DNA from: Amyelois transitella
Lineage: Eukaryota > Arthropoda > Insecta > Lepidoptera > Pyralidae
Direction: 5' to 3'
Assembly (NCBI RefSeq): GCF_032362555.1
Contig: NC_083523.1
Location: forward strand, 967,501-1,031,500
DNA length: 64,000 nt
Shown: positions 9,126 to 22,479 of the stretch, one piece after another
How positions within the stretch are numbered: the stretch's first letter is position 1
Layout: the number at the start of each line of letters is the position of its first letter
Position numbers and translations under genes: made by a program
The notes under the pieces: generated by a model
Told to the model about the DNA's origin: nothing
Seen by the model: the letters and a program-made list of their open reading frames with translations, nothing else
Database searches by the model: none

Positions 9126-12100
9126 TATAACACAATTAATATTAGAAAAAAAATGAGCTTAGAAAAGAGTACTTAGTAGATACATTTACAAAACGTTTTG
9201 TAAAACAAAATGTTGATTAGATGAAATAATAGAATAATTTTAATAGCTAATATAAAAATTAAATGGAAAGTGAGGAAGACCTAAAATAATATATATATTG
9301 ATTGAATGAAAGAAAACTCGCGCGGGATGGGTATCCCTTGCGGGGTAGACAGTCAACAGTCTCTAAAGCCGTGTTCAGCTGTATGACATTATCATATGTA
9401 TGTATGTTTATGTTCTTAGAAGCCACAAACGATCTTAAAACTTACCTACTGTGTTTATTTATTCTTTAATTTCTTATTTGTTTGTCAAAAGTCTAGTCTT
9501 TAATTAAATTTAGAATATAACTGACCATAAAGACAAAATATAACCGAAAAGATATGATGTATGTATGTTTGTAACGCTTTCACGCGAAATCTGCTAGACA
9601 GACTTTAATGAAATTTAGTACACGGGTAGAATATAATAAGAAAAATCACATAGGGTTTTTATCCCTTATACTCACGAAAAATATTTTTGTAATCGGCCTT
9701 GAATGTCTTAAAAAGTAGAAATATGGAATCGCCTAATATCATTAATCTCCTAATTATTTTTTCTTAGCGTAACTATACTATTAACGCCACTGACTACATT
9801 ACGGTTTCTTTATAAATCAATATAGGATGTATAATATCATTCATTGTCGGTCAAATATTACTTATAATTTATGTTACAAAATATATCATAGAAGACAGTT
9901 GGAACAAACAGTGAAAATACAGAACTTGGTAGGTTACTTTAAAATAACCTTTACTGCACCAAAAAAAAACGACAATTTTGAATAGGAAATATTGATAAGT
10001 AATTTCACAATTTTAATTCTATAAAGTATTATTAATATATAAATTAATTACGGTTTTCACAAAGGCAAAGTTAAAATATTGGTTAAAAATAATAGATCTG
10101 CTATTTAATTTTTTTAAGTGATTTATTGATGTGCATTTACTTCAACAGTGAATGAAGTAATAACTAATATCTACCACTAAACATGATAAATTTGAAATTA
10201 TATTTATGGATATGTGTCACAAAGTGTATATGTATATTATGAAATAATATCGGCGATGATGAATTATTTATAGGAATTATTAATATTTTCAAACGATTTT
10301 ATTAATATGAGCACTTTTTTGTCGTCTTTGTCATAATGTCGTCGGTCGTTTGACAGGTTTTTTTTTTCGAAAAAGAGCTGAACTGAAGCAAGCGGGAAAA
10401 GTTTTTTTTTATTTCAGATTTTGGCTAAGTTGGTTTTATTGCCATAGTGTTGTACTTAGAAGTTTAATGTTATTATGATTGTTAAACAATTTTATGTATT
10501 TATCTACATCAAGGTAAAAAATTACAACTAGTGTAACATGTGATGTGTATGTATGTACTATTTATTCATTTATAGACCGCTTTAACTTATTGGCAATCTC
10601 AGTTCATGACATTTTTAGTCCAGAGTTAATTTATTTTGTTTTTTTATTTATTTATTGGTAATTAATTTGTAAGTTTGGATCGAAATATCTTAGAGAATAA
10701 TGATATATTTTAAGGTAAAAGTGATCTTTTTTGTTAAATATTTTGGTAAGTTAATGGTATGTTCGAATACTGTCATTAAGAATATTTGCCTTTTTATAGC
10801 GATAAAATCCAAAATAGTACTTACCACTTTTAGTACAAAAGTTTTGTTGTGATTAAATATAGCTGAGCAGATTTTGAACGGGTAAATATTGTTTTAAATT
10901 TTGTTTAACCTGTTATTTATAAACTTTTAATTTATTCACCTAAAATTATTTGAAATTCCTATTAGTTAGGCATACACTCTTCTTAAAAATGCCTCTAGAA
11001 TTATTTTTCAAAATTAATTATAAGCTTAATGTAAAACTGGTGTGTGATAAAGTCTAAATTTTTTTGTGTATGTGGGCCGTATGCTGGGTGCCTTAGTTTT
11101 AAGTTAGTTTAACTAGAGACCTCACAAAAAGTATTCGTATGTTTGCTCTGCACCTAATTTTATTATTATAAGCACTAATGACATTCCTACTAAAATAGTA
11201 CTATTTTACCACTGGCGTATTGTTTAGTTGTTGTAATGTTGTCACTAGATGGCAGTGTTAAGTGTTAGAAAGCAGACATTTATCGACATAAATGTAAGAA
11301 AATTTTGTTTAAAATGAAAGTTGAAATCATACTAAAATGTCTGCCTACAGATTAGCAATGAAAAAAATTGTTTTCTCTATTTGTGAGTTAGTGTTCAATA
11401 CATGACATTTATCAATCATACCTACAACATTTCTCAATAAATAGACCAATTCTGTAGGTAGATATTAATTTCTCACGTGAAAAATTGAAAAGGTTTGCCC
11501 CACAGACATAGATGTATTTAGATCTGTCAAGTGTGTTATAGTATACGAGATGATGTATAGTATATAAAAATAAATAAAATACATATTTTATATTTCTACA
11601 AATATGTACTTAATATATACAAACATTGCTGGTTTATTAAACCTATTAAATAACTTTATTATTAGCAAAAAAAACTTTGAACGCTTGATTTTCATACAGA
11701 TGTGTGAAACGGCGGTATCTAGCTAGATCTATGTCTTTGGTTTCTTCTAAATGATTGTGATAATGATGTATGCTACGATGATAGGTGCAGTGGTTCCTTT
11801 ATTTGTTGTCGCACTGAATAAAATAGATTTGTCATTATTTTGTTTTTTATTTATGTCTTTGCTAGCGACATCTGTGGCAAAAACAACCCTGATCCCAGAA
11901 GTATTACCAGGAAATCTACTGGGATTTTTCTTCCCCATAAAGTGACTAGTAAGAACACTGGGAACACTGCATTATTCAACTGTATGTTTAGTCATACTAA
12001 AAAAATTAATTAGAATTTAATGTTCTGCCCGCAGAAAATACATTGTCATTGGTGAATTAGTAGGGTGAGATTAGAACCTGTTTGCCGAAAAACAATAAAA

Positions 12101-12847
12101 AACCAATAATACAAAATTATATATTTATTCAACCCTGAAACCAAAATTAAAGCATCTTTCCTAATTATTGGGCTCCGATAAAACTACATCACCCTCATTG
12201 ATTGTCATTGATATGTAGTAGGTAGGTATACAATATTTAGTGTCCCGCGGACAATATTAAAAACTTACATGGCAAAACAGCCATATAATTAAAAAAATAA
12301 TATATATTCTCATCTCGGTCACTGCCGGTCAAACGTATGAAGCAAAAGCACATAGATTAATTATTTAAAAAAAATAACAATAATGTACCAATTTTAAATT
12401 CGCCGTAATAAACGGCTTGTCTCAAATTAAGTCGTATTATGGAAACTAATAATTACACATAGACAATTAATCCCTATAAGATTTTGATTGGTCTAACAAT
12501 ACTGGTGATAAAAATGTTGTTTTGTTGATCCTGAAAACTTAGGATCGCCTACAATATGAACTTTAACACAACATACGCTATAAAGAACTCTTCTAAATAA
12601 AACAAAACTACGTTATATGATAAAAAAATATGCCACACAGGTGAATACTTTTTAATTTTTTTTTTTTTAATTTTAGTTTCATGTTTTTAAATTAAAGAAA
12701 AAGGACGGTTGTCACAACCAATTGAAGCATTTGTATCATTTAACAAAACAAAACATAACAAATAATATACGTCGCGTCTCATCATAGCAAAAACAAATTC
12801 ATTTAAAAAAAAATGTTCATATAATAATGATTGAACGTCTAATAATA
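9126..12847. other. AT-rich interval between convergent Naam and C19orf12-like genes
   Basis: No exon-like coding stretch seen. It contains a SINE-A fragment (9327-9415), an old Helitron-like fragment (about 9550-9700) and a CTCF-like site at 11243-11255. The rest is low-complexity AT-rich DNA that I cannot assign. Confidence 0.6.
9327..9415 (-). mobile_element. SINE-A fragment
   Basis: GGGTATCCCTTGCGGGGTAG and adjoining words. Confidence 0.65.
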
Positions 12848-13093
12848 ATAAATATATACGGGACAAATTACACAGATTGTGTTAGCCTCGAAGTAAGTGC
12901 GAGACTTGTCTTACGGGATACTAACTCAACGATACTATATTTTATAATAAATACTTATACGTATAGATGAACATCCAAAACCCAGGCCAATCAGAAAAAG
13001 TCCTTTTCTCATTATGCCCTGGCTGAGATTCGAACTCGGGACCTCTGGTGTCATAGACAAGTGTACTACCGCTTCGCCACAGAGGCCGTCAAA
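12848..13093 (-). mobile_element. tRNA-derived SINE, full length
   Basis: Tail ATATATACGGGACAAATTAC to the tRNA-like head CGCTTCGCCACAGAGGCC. Lies about 100 bp past the C19orf12-like stop codon. Confidence 0.86.
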
Positions 13094-13190
13094 GGTTTTT
13101 AAGGCACATTCTATAAATTTCACATAATGCGGGGAATCGCTAGTTGACTATATCTACATAAAATTGTCACTATTTAATAGAAATTAGGCA

Positions 13191-13414
13191 TCAAGCCGCT
13201 GTTAAGCTAGAAATTACTTCCTTCCCTAACCTCTCAGCGATAAATGCTATAATTGTGTAAACCAGTTCTCGTCGACTTGAAGTACATGTCATTAGGATAT
13301 CAATGGCCGTAGCATAATCTAGGTCAAGTCTTCTTAAAAAGTTGAACACTATGAAAAGGAGTTCTGTCAATTGTTCTTTTACGGTGCCCCAAATATCTCT
13401 GAGCGATACCAATC
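13191..13414 (-). CDS. C19orf12: C19orf12-like exon 3 with stop
   Basis: Begins after tttattacag and encodes LVSLRDIWGTVKEQLTELLF, continuing to AERLGKEVISSLTAA and TGA. A tRNA-derived SINE begins about 100 bp beyond the stop. Confidence 0.87.
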
Positions 13415-14632
13415 CTGTAATAAAAGGGACATAGATATAATAAATTAGTTGAATATTGTGTTTGTCTACATTAAATATATTTTTTTTTAAATTGGGGGTG
13501 GGATATGATAAGTATGGTGACTATGCATGATGAACATGGTTCAGTCTGATCTGATGTCTTCACATAACTAAAAATCAAGGATAAAATACATACATATGAA
13601 CTTTCATTCAATAGCTAATAATATACAATTCTTTTTTATTCACTATTATGGGACATTTCCATCTTTTGGTTTTACAACATTGATTAATGTTGAATAAATG
13701 AATTTCAATTCTCAATTCTAAGTGTTTCAGAAGTTCATAAAAATTGTAACCCATAAAAGCGTAACAGATATTATTTCACATTTATAATAAGTACAGACAC
13801 TTACTTGCTACTCCATATCCAGTGACTCCGCCGATACTGGCACCAATTGCAGCTCCCATCTTGCCACCATTGTAGCCCCCCAGGACACCACCAGCTAACA
13901 TGCAAACACCAGTAATTAGGGCTGTTTTACCATCCCACACTATCTGGATTTTGTATGCGTCAGCTGCAAATAATAATAAACACTTCACTTCGTCTTTCAG
14001 TTTATCTAAATAAATAACCTTTCATGCAAGCCTGTTGGTTTCGGGTACTCTTGATCTGACCTGATAAGGAAATCCCCAATTTGATCAAGGTATCTTTTTG
14101 CCTATGCCATTCCCCGCCAATGTTCCCATTTGTCTCCTTGTATATTTTATAATGATTTATATTCTCATCACGACCAAATCAGCACAAGTCTTTATAGGTC
14201 TTAAGTTAAATCTTTCTCCTGATTGGCATTTACAATGTGCGTGGGAATAGTAGCAACTGACAACTAAGGCATTCGAGTCTTGTATTCATTGGCTTTGTGT
14301 GCCCCATATAAGGATATTGTTTAGTGTTTATATATCATACGAAAAGTGGACGAAATTTGCATAATTTACGACAATCATGGGAAAGAGATGGAGTAGGCCT
14401 ACTCTTTTTTGTATTAGTGCCGGAAACCAAACGGCACGAAATTATATAGGTACCTTCTTAAGAACCATGAATATAATTCACGTAATGTCCCTAAAGTACT
14501 ACAGGTGGGTTTTAGAATACCTTTGTAATTATTAAGTACTTACTGACCTAAGGTTAGCAATATTTCTTCCATCCGGGAAGATTTAAAGTTCACTAATTGG
14601 TGGCCTGCATTGCGTTCTTCTTGCATTGACAT
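13191..14632 (-). CDS. C19orf12: C19orf12-like protein (insect CG3740 type), complete three-exon gene
   Basis: Exons 14548-14632, 13805-13963 and 13191-13414 join in frame (468 bp including stop, 155 aa). The human C19orf12 protein is of similar length and sits at mitochondria, ER and lipid droplets; its loss causes a neurodegeneration with brain iron accumulation. The family hallmark is a glycine-rich helical hairpin, seen here as GKTALITGVCMLAGGVLGGY followed by NGGKMGAAIGASIGGVTGYG. Before it is the N-terminal MEEILLTLADAY motif, and after it a conserved helical C-terminal half (LDYATAIDILMT). Donors GTCAGT and GTAAGT and acceptors TTGCAG and TTACAG are all good. The biochemical role is unknown. 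Assigned from motif pattern, no search run. Confidence 0.88.
13805..13963 (-). CDS. C19orf12: C19orf12-like exon 2, glycine-rich membrane hairpin
   Basis: Starts after ttatttgcag and ends at GTAAGT (phase 1 to phase 1). Carries the GxxxG-rich hydrophobic segment, the best-conserved part of the family. Confidence 0.88.
14376..14439 (-). mobile_element. SINE-A head fragment in the 5' intron of the C19orf12-like gene
   Basis: CATGGGAAAGAGATGGAGTA to GCCGGAAACCAAACGGCAC, located between exons 1 and 2. Confidence 0.7.
14548..14632 (-). CDS. C19orf12: C19orf12-like exon 1
   Basis: Starts at ATG 14632; a second in-frame ATG is two codons on. It encodes MSMQEERNAGHQLVNFK then SSRMEEILLTL and ends in phase 1 at donor GTCAGT. 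The nearby GTAAGT four bases downstream would break the frame with exon 2, so GTCAGT is preferred. Confidence 0.8.
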
Positions 14633-14843
14633 CTTGTAGTTTTGAAGAGTTACAAGTTTACTTTTGTAATACTGTTGTTGCTATTGCAATCTGCTAATAA
14701 TGCTTAAATTGCAATTACGCCGTAAATATTTGTAATTATACCTGTCAAAACAAAATTAGAATATATTTTGAGTTTTCATTTCATTCAGTGTATGTATACA
14801 CTTGTTGATTGATTGTTGATTGATTCAGTCAGTTCAGTCAGTT

Positions 14844-14860
14844 GGTTGACTGATCTGCGG
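14844..14860 (-). promoter_or_regulatory. Possible initiator of the C19orf12-like gene
   Basis: On the minus strand ATCAGTC (14854 down to 14848) matches the arthropod initiator and lies about 220 bp upstream of the start codon, within repeated GATT/CAGT words. No TATA box was found at the expected distance. Confidence 0.25.
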
Positions 14861-15009
14861 TGCTGCCAACTCTCTATAATGAAAGCGCGCTAAATTGAAC
14901 CGCTTTTTAATTGTTTTTAATAGTTAATAAAAAACCTTAAGCACTTTCATCATTTTTTTTAAATGACAGATTAGCACTTAAATTTTTTATTCAAAATCAT
15001 AAATAAATG

Positions 15010-15252
15010 AATAATGAATATATTCCTTGTAGGGCAGACAGAAAGAACTTGAAAAGACTGAAAGGCCATTTCAGCTGTATATGGCTTAGTGATGAATTGA
15101 GATTCAAAATTCATTCAAATAGTGACAAGTTGCTAGTCAATCACCTACTACTAGAAGAATCTCAAGTTAAATAAGATTTTCTCATGGTCACCTTTTACAA
15201 CATCGTCCTTAAGAGAGGAACAATTTTAAGTGCCAAGAATCACACGGCCAGG
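15010..15252 (-). mobile_element. SINE-A, full length but diverged
   Basis: ATTCCTTGTAGGGCAGACAG to AATCACACGGCC. Confidence 0.75.
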
Positions 15253-16536
15253 TACTAATATGAAAATATATATATTTTTTATAAACATACGGGACAAATC
15301 AGGATTGAGGTGTCACTTTCTTTTTGACCATGGTCTTGAATAGGGTAAGTTAAGGTTTACACGACTCAACTCCATCTGACCTCATGCTACTTTTAAGGGG
15401 AACCAGAGCCAGATACGACATGTTTGTCAATATGGAAAGAATAAAAACAAAGCGACAAACCACTGAAATTAAACGCTAGACCTTGTTGGAAACAATATTT
15501 ACCTGATTTTGATTTGAATGCATTTTGACAAAATATTTTTCTTGAAGACAAGTTGAACACCTCTTGTTAAAGTCTTCTATGTCAATGTTGAAGACACTGA
15601 TGTAAAAAAGAAATACTACGTTTTGTTGTTACTATGTAAGTACATTATGTGACTTTTTGGCGGGAACCCAAACGTCACGTTTTTGTTGTGCTGTAATTTT
15701 TTTTTTAAATTTATTTTTTACGGTCTCATAATATTTTTTATGTGTGATTTACGATACCTAACGTACCTACTATATGATATTTTTATCAAGTATGATTTAT
15801 TAATTACAGATAACTTTCTTATAATAATATTTTAAAACTTTTCGTTGTGTGATTATTAATGTATGCAAAGGGGACTTATCGCGAACATACCGTTTTTTCC
15901 TGAAATATTTCCAAGACTACCTATTATAGGATACCTACCAATACCGCGTACTTCTCGGCACTAATACACATAAGAGGACCACTCCATCTCTTTCCAAGGG
16001 ATGTCGTAAGAGGCAAACGTGGCCTTTTGGTCTTTGCGAGACTGTTAGCGTATGTATGCATACAAAAGCTCTCCGACACGGCTTCGCTCGCTATAGGTAA
16101 GCGTAATACCAATAATAATAGTAATACCTATCTTTTTAACGGTGAAATTAAGTAAATTACTTATGATCGGTCCAGTATTTCGAAGCCCTACGAACATTAC
16201 CTTTTTATAATAGGAATACTCGATTTTGCTCCCAAACTTAATAAAGTTTGTAACAAAATCTGGGAAGAATTTTAGATTGTCATCGTGGTGAAATGCCTGC
16301 GATCTCATGATGCCCTCAAAATGGCAAGAAGGGCGCATGGAGGGGTTTTAGTAGGCTGGTACATTAGGTGCCAGGAGTCCCACATTCTCCTGGGTGAAGA
16401 CCCGGGGGGTTGTCCGTAAAAAGGAATTCCACTTTGATAACAAAAAAAATATGGTAGGATTTGCTAAAATTTGAATGAGATTGTCTCTGTGAATAGAAAT
16501 GGAATACAATTTGTAAGTATTTTGTAACATCTAGCT

Positions 16537-16779
16537 TATATACATACCCTTGCGGGGTAGACAGAGCTAACAGTCATAAAAAGACTGATAGGCCACGTTC
16601 AGCTGTTTGGCTTAATGATAGAATTGAGATTCATAAAGTGACAGGTTGCTAGTCTGTCGCCTAAAAGAAGAATCCCAAGTTCATAAGCCTATCCCTTAGT
16701 TGCCTTTTACAACATCCATGGCAACGAGATGGATTGGTCGTATTCTTTTTTCTAATGGTGCCGGGAACCACACGGCACA
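16537..16779 (-). mobile_element. SINE-A, full length
   Basis: CCCTTGCGGGGTAGACAGAG to CCGGGAACCACACGGCAC. Confidence 0.88.
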
Positions 16780-18491
16780 TAGCTATATGTAAAATTTTTT
16801 TCTGGTTTTTTTACGTCTCATTAAACGGTCAGAATTTATATTATATCTAGTTACTTTACATGCATTTATTGAAATCAAAACCATATAGCGTTTCAATATA
16901 ACGCCATCTATGATTATAAAAATAAAATAAACTTATATGTATCTATGAACCAAAATTATGGGACACCAAATCTAAATCTAATAAGAATAAAACGTTCCAA
17001 TTAAACGACAATCTTATAAGACACCTGACGAAATGTGCTTTCGTATTAGTCATTGCAATAGGCACAAGAACACGATCATCCAATAACTATATATCTAAAT
17101 AAACCGGTCAAATGAACTCCGCCATTATACAGATGGTAGTTTTTACTGGCAACACTCATTACACCATTTCCTCCCGCGCTTTCTTCAAGAAAATTAAAGT
17201 AGCCGCATTAATTCTATCTGTATGTCTTCTGTTTTTGCTAGCAGCGGTATGGCTTGGCGGCCCTCGCTTTTTGCCGCGAGAGAAACGTCGGCGAGCTTCC
17301 CAGACGGACTGTTGGACAAAAAGCGGCTCCAACGCGGGAATCCACGCAAAAACACCCACCCTGCTCAATAACTGGAGACGTCGATGAAATACTATGAGTG
17401 CCTTTAACTTTTTACCAAGTTCCTTGGCTTTTTCCGCGCGCAATTTGCATCGAACTGGCCGCCGCCATCTTTAGTTTTTCCCGCGCGACTCGGAATGATC
17501 GCGCGTTCCGAAAATTGCGATCTGACAAAAAGGCCTCATGAAATTCTTGTTGGGAGAATGGGCATTTATGTATAATGATATTTTTTTATGTATTAGTCGC
17601 TTTAACTTGATTCCTGGTTCGTAATTCGAATGGTGTTTTTAAAGATTTCATATTTTCTACGGCCTCTCGTGGAACACATCAAAACTCATTTCGGATTCGG
17701 TTATTAAAACTTTTCTGAAAAATTGTAGAAGTTTGGAAAAATACTTAACACACATCTATAGGTATCTAAATTTAAAATAGGACATTGACTAGTTGACTGA
17801 CATCAACTCAACGCACAGCCCAAACGCTATTATAGAGATTCGAAATTCGGCATAAGTACTTACATGTAGGTTTCTTATGTCGTCTAGAGAGATTGAACTA
17901 GGAGAAGATTTCCCGCAATATTCGTGGAACCGCGAGCGTTTTAAGTGTCTCATCTTAGTCCTCGCCTTTTCCCGTTATATTATACTACGGGGTCGACCTT
18001 CCTAATCATGCTTTACCAGGAATGCTGCTGGAGTTTACAATTTCACAATGATCTTACCTGAAGTTAACCTTGTAATATATTAAACCAGGTATAGATAGTA
18101 TTTAGACGTAGTTAGTACTTAGTAGAAAACATCAAGAAAGCAGCTGGAAATCCACTTAAAGACCCACTTTACGTAAACGATGAGCTGTTAACCAAATAAG
18201 GGAGAGTGTCGAATCTCTGGCGCAAAAAGGGAATTAACGGTTAATGTATGAGACCAGAATTACCGACACTGGACTGTGAGAAAATACTCATTGGAGAGTG
18301 TCTTACTGGCCATGTGGGGCCGCGAGACCAGCGAAAATTACCTAAGACGGGTTATGTACTGAATTAATCTTCTTGAAAAATCACCTAAATAGGTAACTAT
18401 ACTTGAAAATCTGGAGAAGGACATCGGGTACATTTTATCCCGGTAAATCTATGGTTCCCGTGGGATTTGATAATAAAAACTAATAATTAAT

Positions 18492-18600
18492 AATGAGAGT
18501 GGAGGAAGCGGGAGAGGTCTGCAAGGATCGTAGCATGTGGAATTCCATAGTCTCTGTCTACCCCAGTGGAAGACAGGCGTGATGATATGTATGAATATGT
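18492..18600 (+). mobile_element. LINE 3' tail copy
   Basis: GTGGAGGAAGCGGGAGAGGT, GCAAGGATCGTAGCA, CTACCCCAGTGG and a TATGTATG end, matching the order at 61640-61745. Confidence 0.65.
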
Positions 18601-18819
18601 AAGAATGCGAAAATAAATGTATAAGAAAGTCTTTACTATCAAGTCAAACATTTACGACAGCAACCCCTCTGATGCAGAATTCTTATTTTTTATCCACTAT
18701 TGGGGAGTTATGCTAATTTTGACACATTTCCATTTTTTGTGTTCGGTAGCTATTTCGTTGTTACAACTGAGTCCATTTTTAGACACTGAATAAATGTAAA
18801 AAACAAACTTGATACGTAT

Positions 18820-19125
18820 AATACATACATATATCCCTTGTGGGGTAGACAGAGCCAACAGTCTTAAAAAGACTGATCGGCCGCGTTCAGCTATTTGGCT
18901 TAATGATAGAATTGAGATCCAAATAGTGACAGGTTGCTAGCCCATCGCCTAAAACAGTCTTGAAAAGACTGAATGGCCACGTTCAGCTATTTGGCTTTAA
19001 AAAGGAATTTAAAAAAAGAATCCCAATTTTGTAAGCCTATCCCTTAGTCGCCTTTTAGGACATCCATGGGAAAGAGATGGAGTGGTCCTATTCTTTTTTG
19101 TATTGGTGCCGGGAACCACACGGCA
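18820..19125 (-). mobile_element. SINE-A with an internal duplication of its tail half
   Basis: The CAGTCTTGAAAAGACTGA / GGCCACGTTCAGC segment occurs twice (about 18855 and 18955) before the GCCGGGAACCACACGGCAC head. Confidence 0.83.
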
Positions 19126-19227
19126 CGATACGTATATTTGCTGTAAAATACATTTTAAAATTAATTTAAGATATAAGAAGCAATATGTAATGACCAATGT
19201 CACAATGAATTACATACATAAAGCCAA

Positions 19228-19306
19228 CAGTGTTAAAAAGCCAGTCTTTTAAAGACTGTTGGCTGTGGTTACTCCGCAAGGGGTATAGACGTGACTATGC
19301 ATGTAT
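19228..19306 (+). mobile_element. SINE-A tail fragment
   Basis: GTCTTTTAAAGACTGTTGGC to GCATGTATGTAT. Confidence 0.65.
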
Positions 19307-19845
19307 GTATTTTTCAACATAACGATTAATCAAGATTGTATAACTTAATTTCAGCATCTAAAGAACTGAATTTTACATTATAATAAAATATAAAATAAAT
19401 ATAGATATCGTTACGGGACAAATACGCACAGATTGAGTTAGCTTCGAAGTAAGTTCGAATCTTTGATTAGTCCGTTAAATCGCCGTTTTAATAGCCTCAG
19501 TTTTTCTGTAAATAATATCGTAGCTCTGTTAAGGCAGTGTGGGTTTTTCCTCGGTGAAAGGTTGCCCGCCGAGATATGTCGATATGATGATGTGCTAATA
19601 CGTGGGAACAGTCCGCGAGGTTTTTGTCGGAAAACTCGAAAAACTCGATCGGATTTACGCTGGACTGTAGAAAATTTCCCAAGCGTTTAGTCTATGAGTT
19701 AGATTTTTCTATATTGACGCTAGAATACGTAAGTATACATCTTCTCATATAGATTGTAACTTAAGATCGAAATTGGGTAGTAAACGAATTTAATATTACA
19801 GCAAAAAATATGCACGACAGTTAATTAATAAATAATAATTATGTA

Positions 19846-19985
19846 CGGGATAGATTGAGTTAGCCTCGAAGTAAGTTCGAGACTTGTGTTACGAGAAAAC
19901 TCAACGATAAGTATATTTTATAATAAATACTTATATAGGTAAACATCTAAAACCCAGGCCAATCAGAGAAAGTAGTACTTAAAGA
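19846..19985 (-). mobile_element. tRNA-derived SINE, head missing
   Basis: GATTGAGTTAGCCTCGAAGT to AACCCAGGCCAATCAGAGAA. A shorter fragment of the same family is at 19405-19463. Confidence 0.78.
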
Positions 19986-21371
19986 GGCTTGTTTGGCGTC
20001 ATAAATAAATGTATAAATGTAAGTACATATACAATTAATTATTACGTATGTCTTCCCGTGTAGATGGTACCTAAAGATAATAATCTTGCGATTTTTCTTT
20101 TAATCGATGGGCTTAATAAATAACTTGTCACTATTGGAGTCTCAATTCCATGGCATGGCCTTACAATTTACATTTTTTACGAGACTAATCGCTTTGTCTA
20201 CCCAATGTGGAATAAAGACATGACTATATGAGTACTTTTTACTAATCGATGTTCGAAATTCAAATGCGATAGTTCGTGTCGGTTCAAATTAAAAAACGGT
20301 AATCTAGCAAAAGGTTGGCTCCGTGCACCGAAAGGTTTCTCAGAAAGGCGGCAAAAAATATAAAACCTTATATAAAACGCTCACCGGCAGCTCACAATCG
20401 CCCATTTGTGAAAACTATGCCTATAAAAAAAGATAAGTGCGAAAGAAGTTTAGTACGCGTAAGGTTCCGTAGAAAGTGATTTTACATAAATCGATCCAGG
20501 TAAATTTTTTTTATAATAAAGTAATGATTATAAAAAAATCCTAAAGCTCACCTTTGTAAAGAAGAAAATAAACGTTTTATTTATTTAAATACTTTGGAAC
20601 TTTCTGTACGGATTGTATTTGCTTATGCATAGGTAGTGAACTAATTGAAGATTTCACTTTTTTCTTAGTGACACCTTGTTTTCTTCCTTGTACCTATTGC
20701 AACTTCTGATAACCTGAAAATATAAAAGATTAGAAGATTATTAATAAATTTTAGAGTTATTTATTAAATTTTTATAAAAGTGAGTTTGTAGTTGAGTTTT
20801 ATTTATATAAGGCTTATTTTATTTACTAAAAACGTCCCCAGACCGAGATTCCAAAGATGGTGACAGCATTGCCTTTTTAATAGAAGTTCATAATTTCTTC
20901 ATTAAAATAAAGTTTTTATTTCAGATGAAAAATGGAATATTTGATTGCAATAAAAATTACTTTTACTTATAAGTATTATCATTTTTTCTTGGATAATTTG
21001 ATTGCCTGTGTAAATACTTCAACTAACTAAACAGAAATTAACTGATCCCACACATTTCCCACAAAATTGATTATTTGCTTGCAAAAAATAGACATCTCTT
21101 ACGGAACCCTAAGACAGGAATATAGGTTAATATAATTTCGCGATAATTACGTTAAAAAAACGGCCGATTCGCAGTAAGCGTGTGTTTTTGCGAGGAATAA
21201 CAGGATTTTTAAAAATTATCGTTATCAAAAATGGATACGTGGTGAACTGTTTTTCTTCTGGAATTAAACGAATTTAATATTGCAGCAAAAAATATGGACG
21301 TCAGTACGTATTAAGGAGACTTGTTCGGCATCATAAATTAATATGCTAGTTAATAAGTACTAAACTAACTT

Positions 21372-21541
21372 AGGGATAGGCTTATATACTTGGGTTTCTT
21401 CTTTTAGGCGACTGTCTATCAAATTGTTACTATTTCAATCTCAATTCTATAGATAAGCCCTACAGCTGTACGTGGTGTATCAGGCTGTCAAGACTGCTGG
21501 CTCTGTCTACCCCGCAAGGGATATAGATATGATTATAAGAA
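21372..21541 (+). mobile_element. SINE-A, head missing
   Basis: GGGATAGGCTTATATACTTG to CCGCAAGGGATATAGA. Followed directly by a second copy in the same orientation. Confidence 0.8.
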
Positions 21542-21558
21542 AGAAGAGAAAGAAAGAG

Positions 21559-21798
21559 TGCCGTGTGGTTCCCGGCACCATTACAAAAAAGAATAGGACC
21601 ACTCCATCTCTTTCCCATGGATGTCGTAAAAGGCGACTAGCGGCGTCTTTTAGGCGATGGGCTAGCAACCTGTCACTATTTGAATCTCAATTCTATCACT
21701 TAGCCAAACAGCTGAGCGTGGCCTATTAGTCTTTTCAAGACTGGTGGCTCTGTCTACCCCACTAGGGATATAGACGTGATCACATGTATGTATGTATA
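21559..21798 (+). mobile_element. SINE-A, full length
   Basis: GTGCCGTGTGGTTCCCGG head to GTGATCACATGTATGTATG. Confidence 0.88.
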
Positions 21799-22479
21799 AG
21801 AAAGAATGAATTAACGGCGCAGCGGCTCCTTTTTATTTAATTTATATATATAATTTCATTTAAAGAATATTTTTTTATGTTTGTACAAAGTAGGTAAACT
21901 GAAAAACGGATGAAGGACGGATATTTAATGTATAATAAATAATTAAACGTCGATAAACCGTAAATATAATCTGTGGCGCAGATTTAAAGCTAGAAGTAAG
22001 TGCGTACTTCCTTCTGACTTTCTAAGTCCCAGGCTGCTAAACTCCGATCGGATCATGATCAATTTAATAATAATATCTATTAGGTAAATACATCATATAG
22101 ATCTAAAGTCTTCCTTTGGAAAAGTGACAGAGTATATGTGTGATGTAAGTATATAAATAATATATACTGTAACAAATACCTTAGCTATTTGTCACAGGCT
22201 TCAGACGCGTGAGAATTTAGACTAAGCCTTTTATGATATATACATATATAAAAATCTTAAGTTTAAAGAACTTTATTATTTATGCTAACTTATTAAGAAG
22301 TCTCAAAAACAAAAATTAAATGCTTTCAAAAATTATTAACTCCGTCTGCTAGCCTCAACCCAACCCGTCGTTAAATGTCTTGTTAATAAAAAGCCCCACG
22401 ACCCTCGAGTTACCCTTTCAGTCCGTTCACATAACATAACAAACACAAGCGCAGAACTCAGACAAACAAAATTTCGATC

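Larger units (their letters stand above)
14861..18490. other. Intergenic DNA with several SINE-A copies and one GC-rich island
   Basis: Apart from SINE-A copies (15010-15252, 15950-16045, 16537-16779) the notable part is 17200-17520. It is far richer in CpG than its surroundings and contains GCCGCCGCCATCTTTAG and an octamer ATTTGCAT at 17443-17450. Overlapping open frames on both strands there are best explained by base composition. Confidence 0.5.

Noticed and set aside
13010..13093. Minus-strand tRNA-like sequence near the C19orf12-like gene
   Set aside because: It is the head of a tRNA-derived SINE.
17112..17443. Overlapping open frames of 91 and 94 codons on opposite strands
   Set aside because: They reflect CpG-rich composition; neither has domain-like sequence or splice context.
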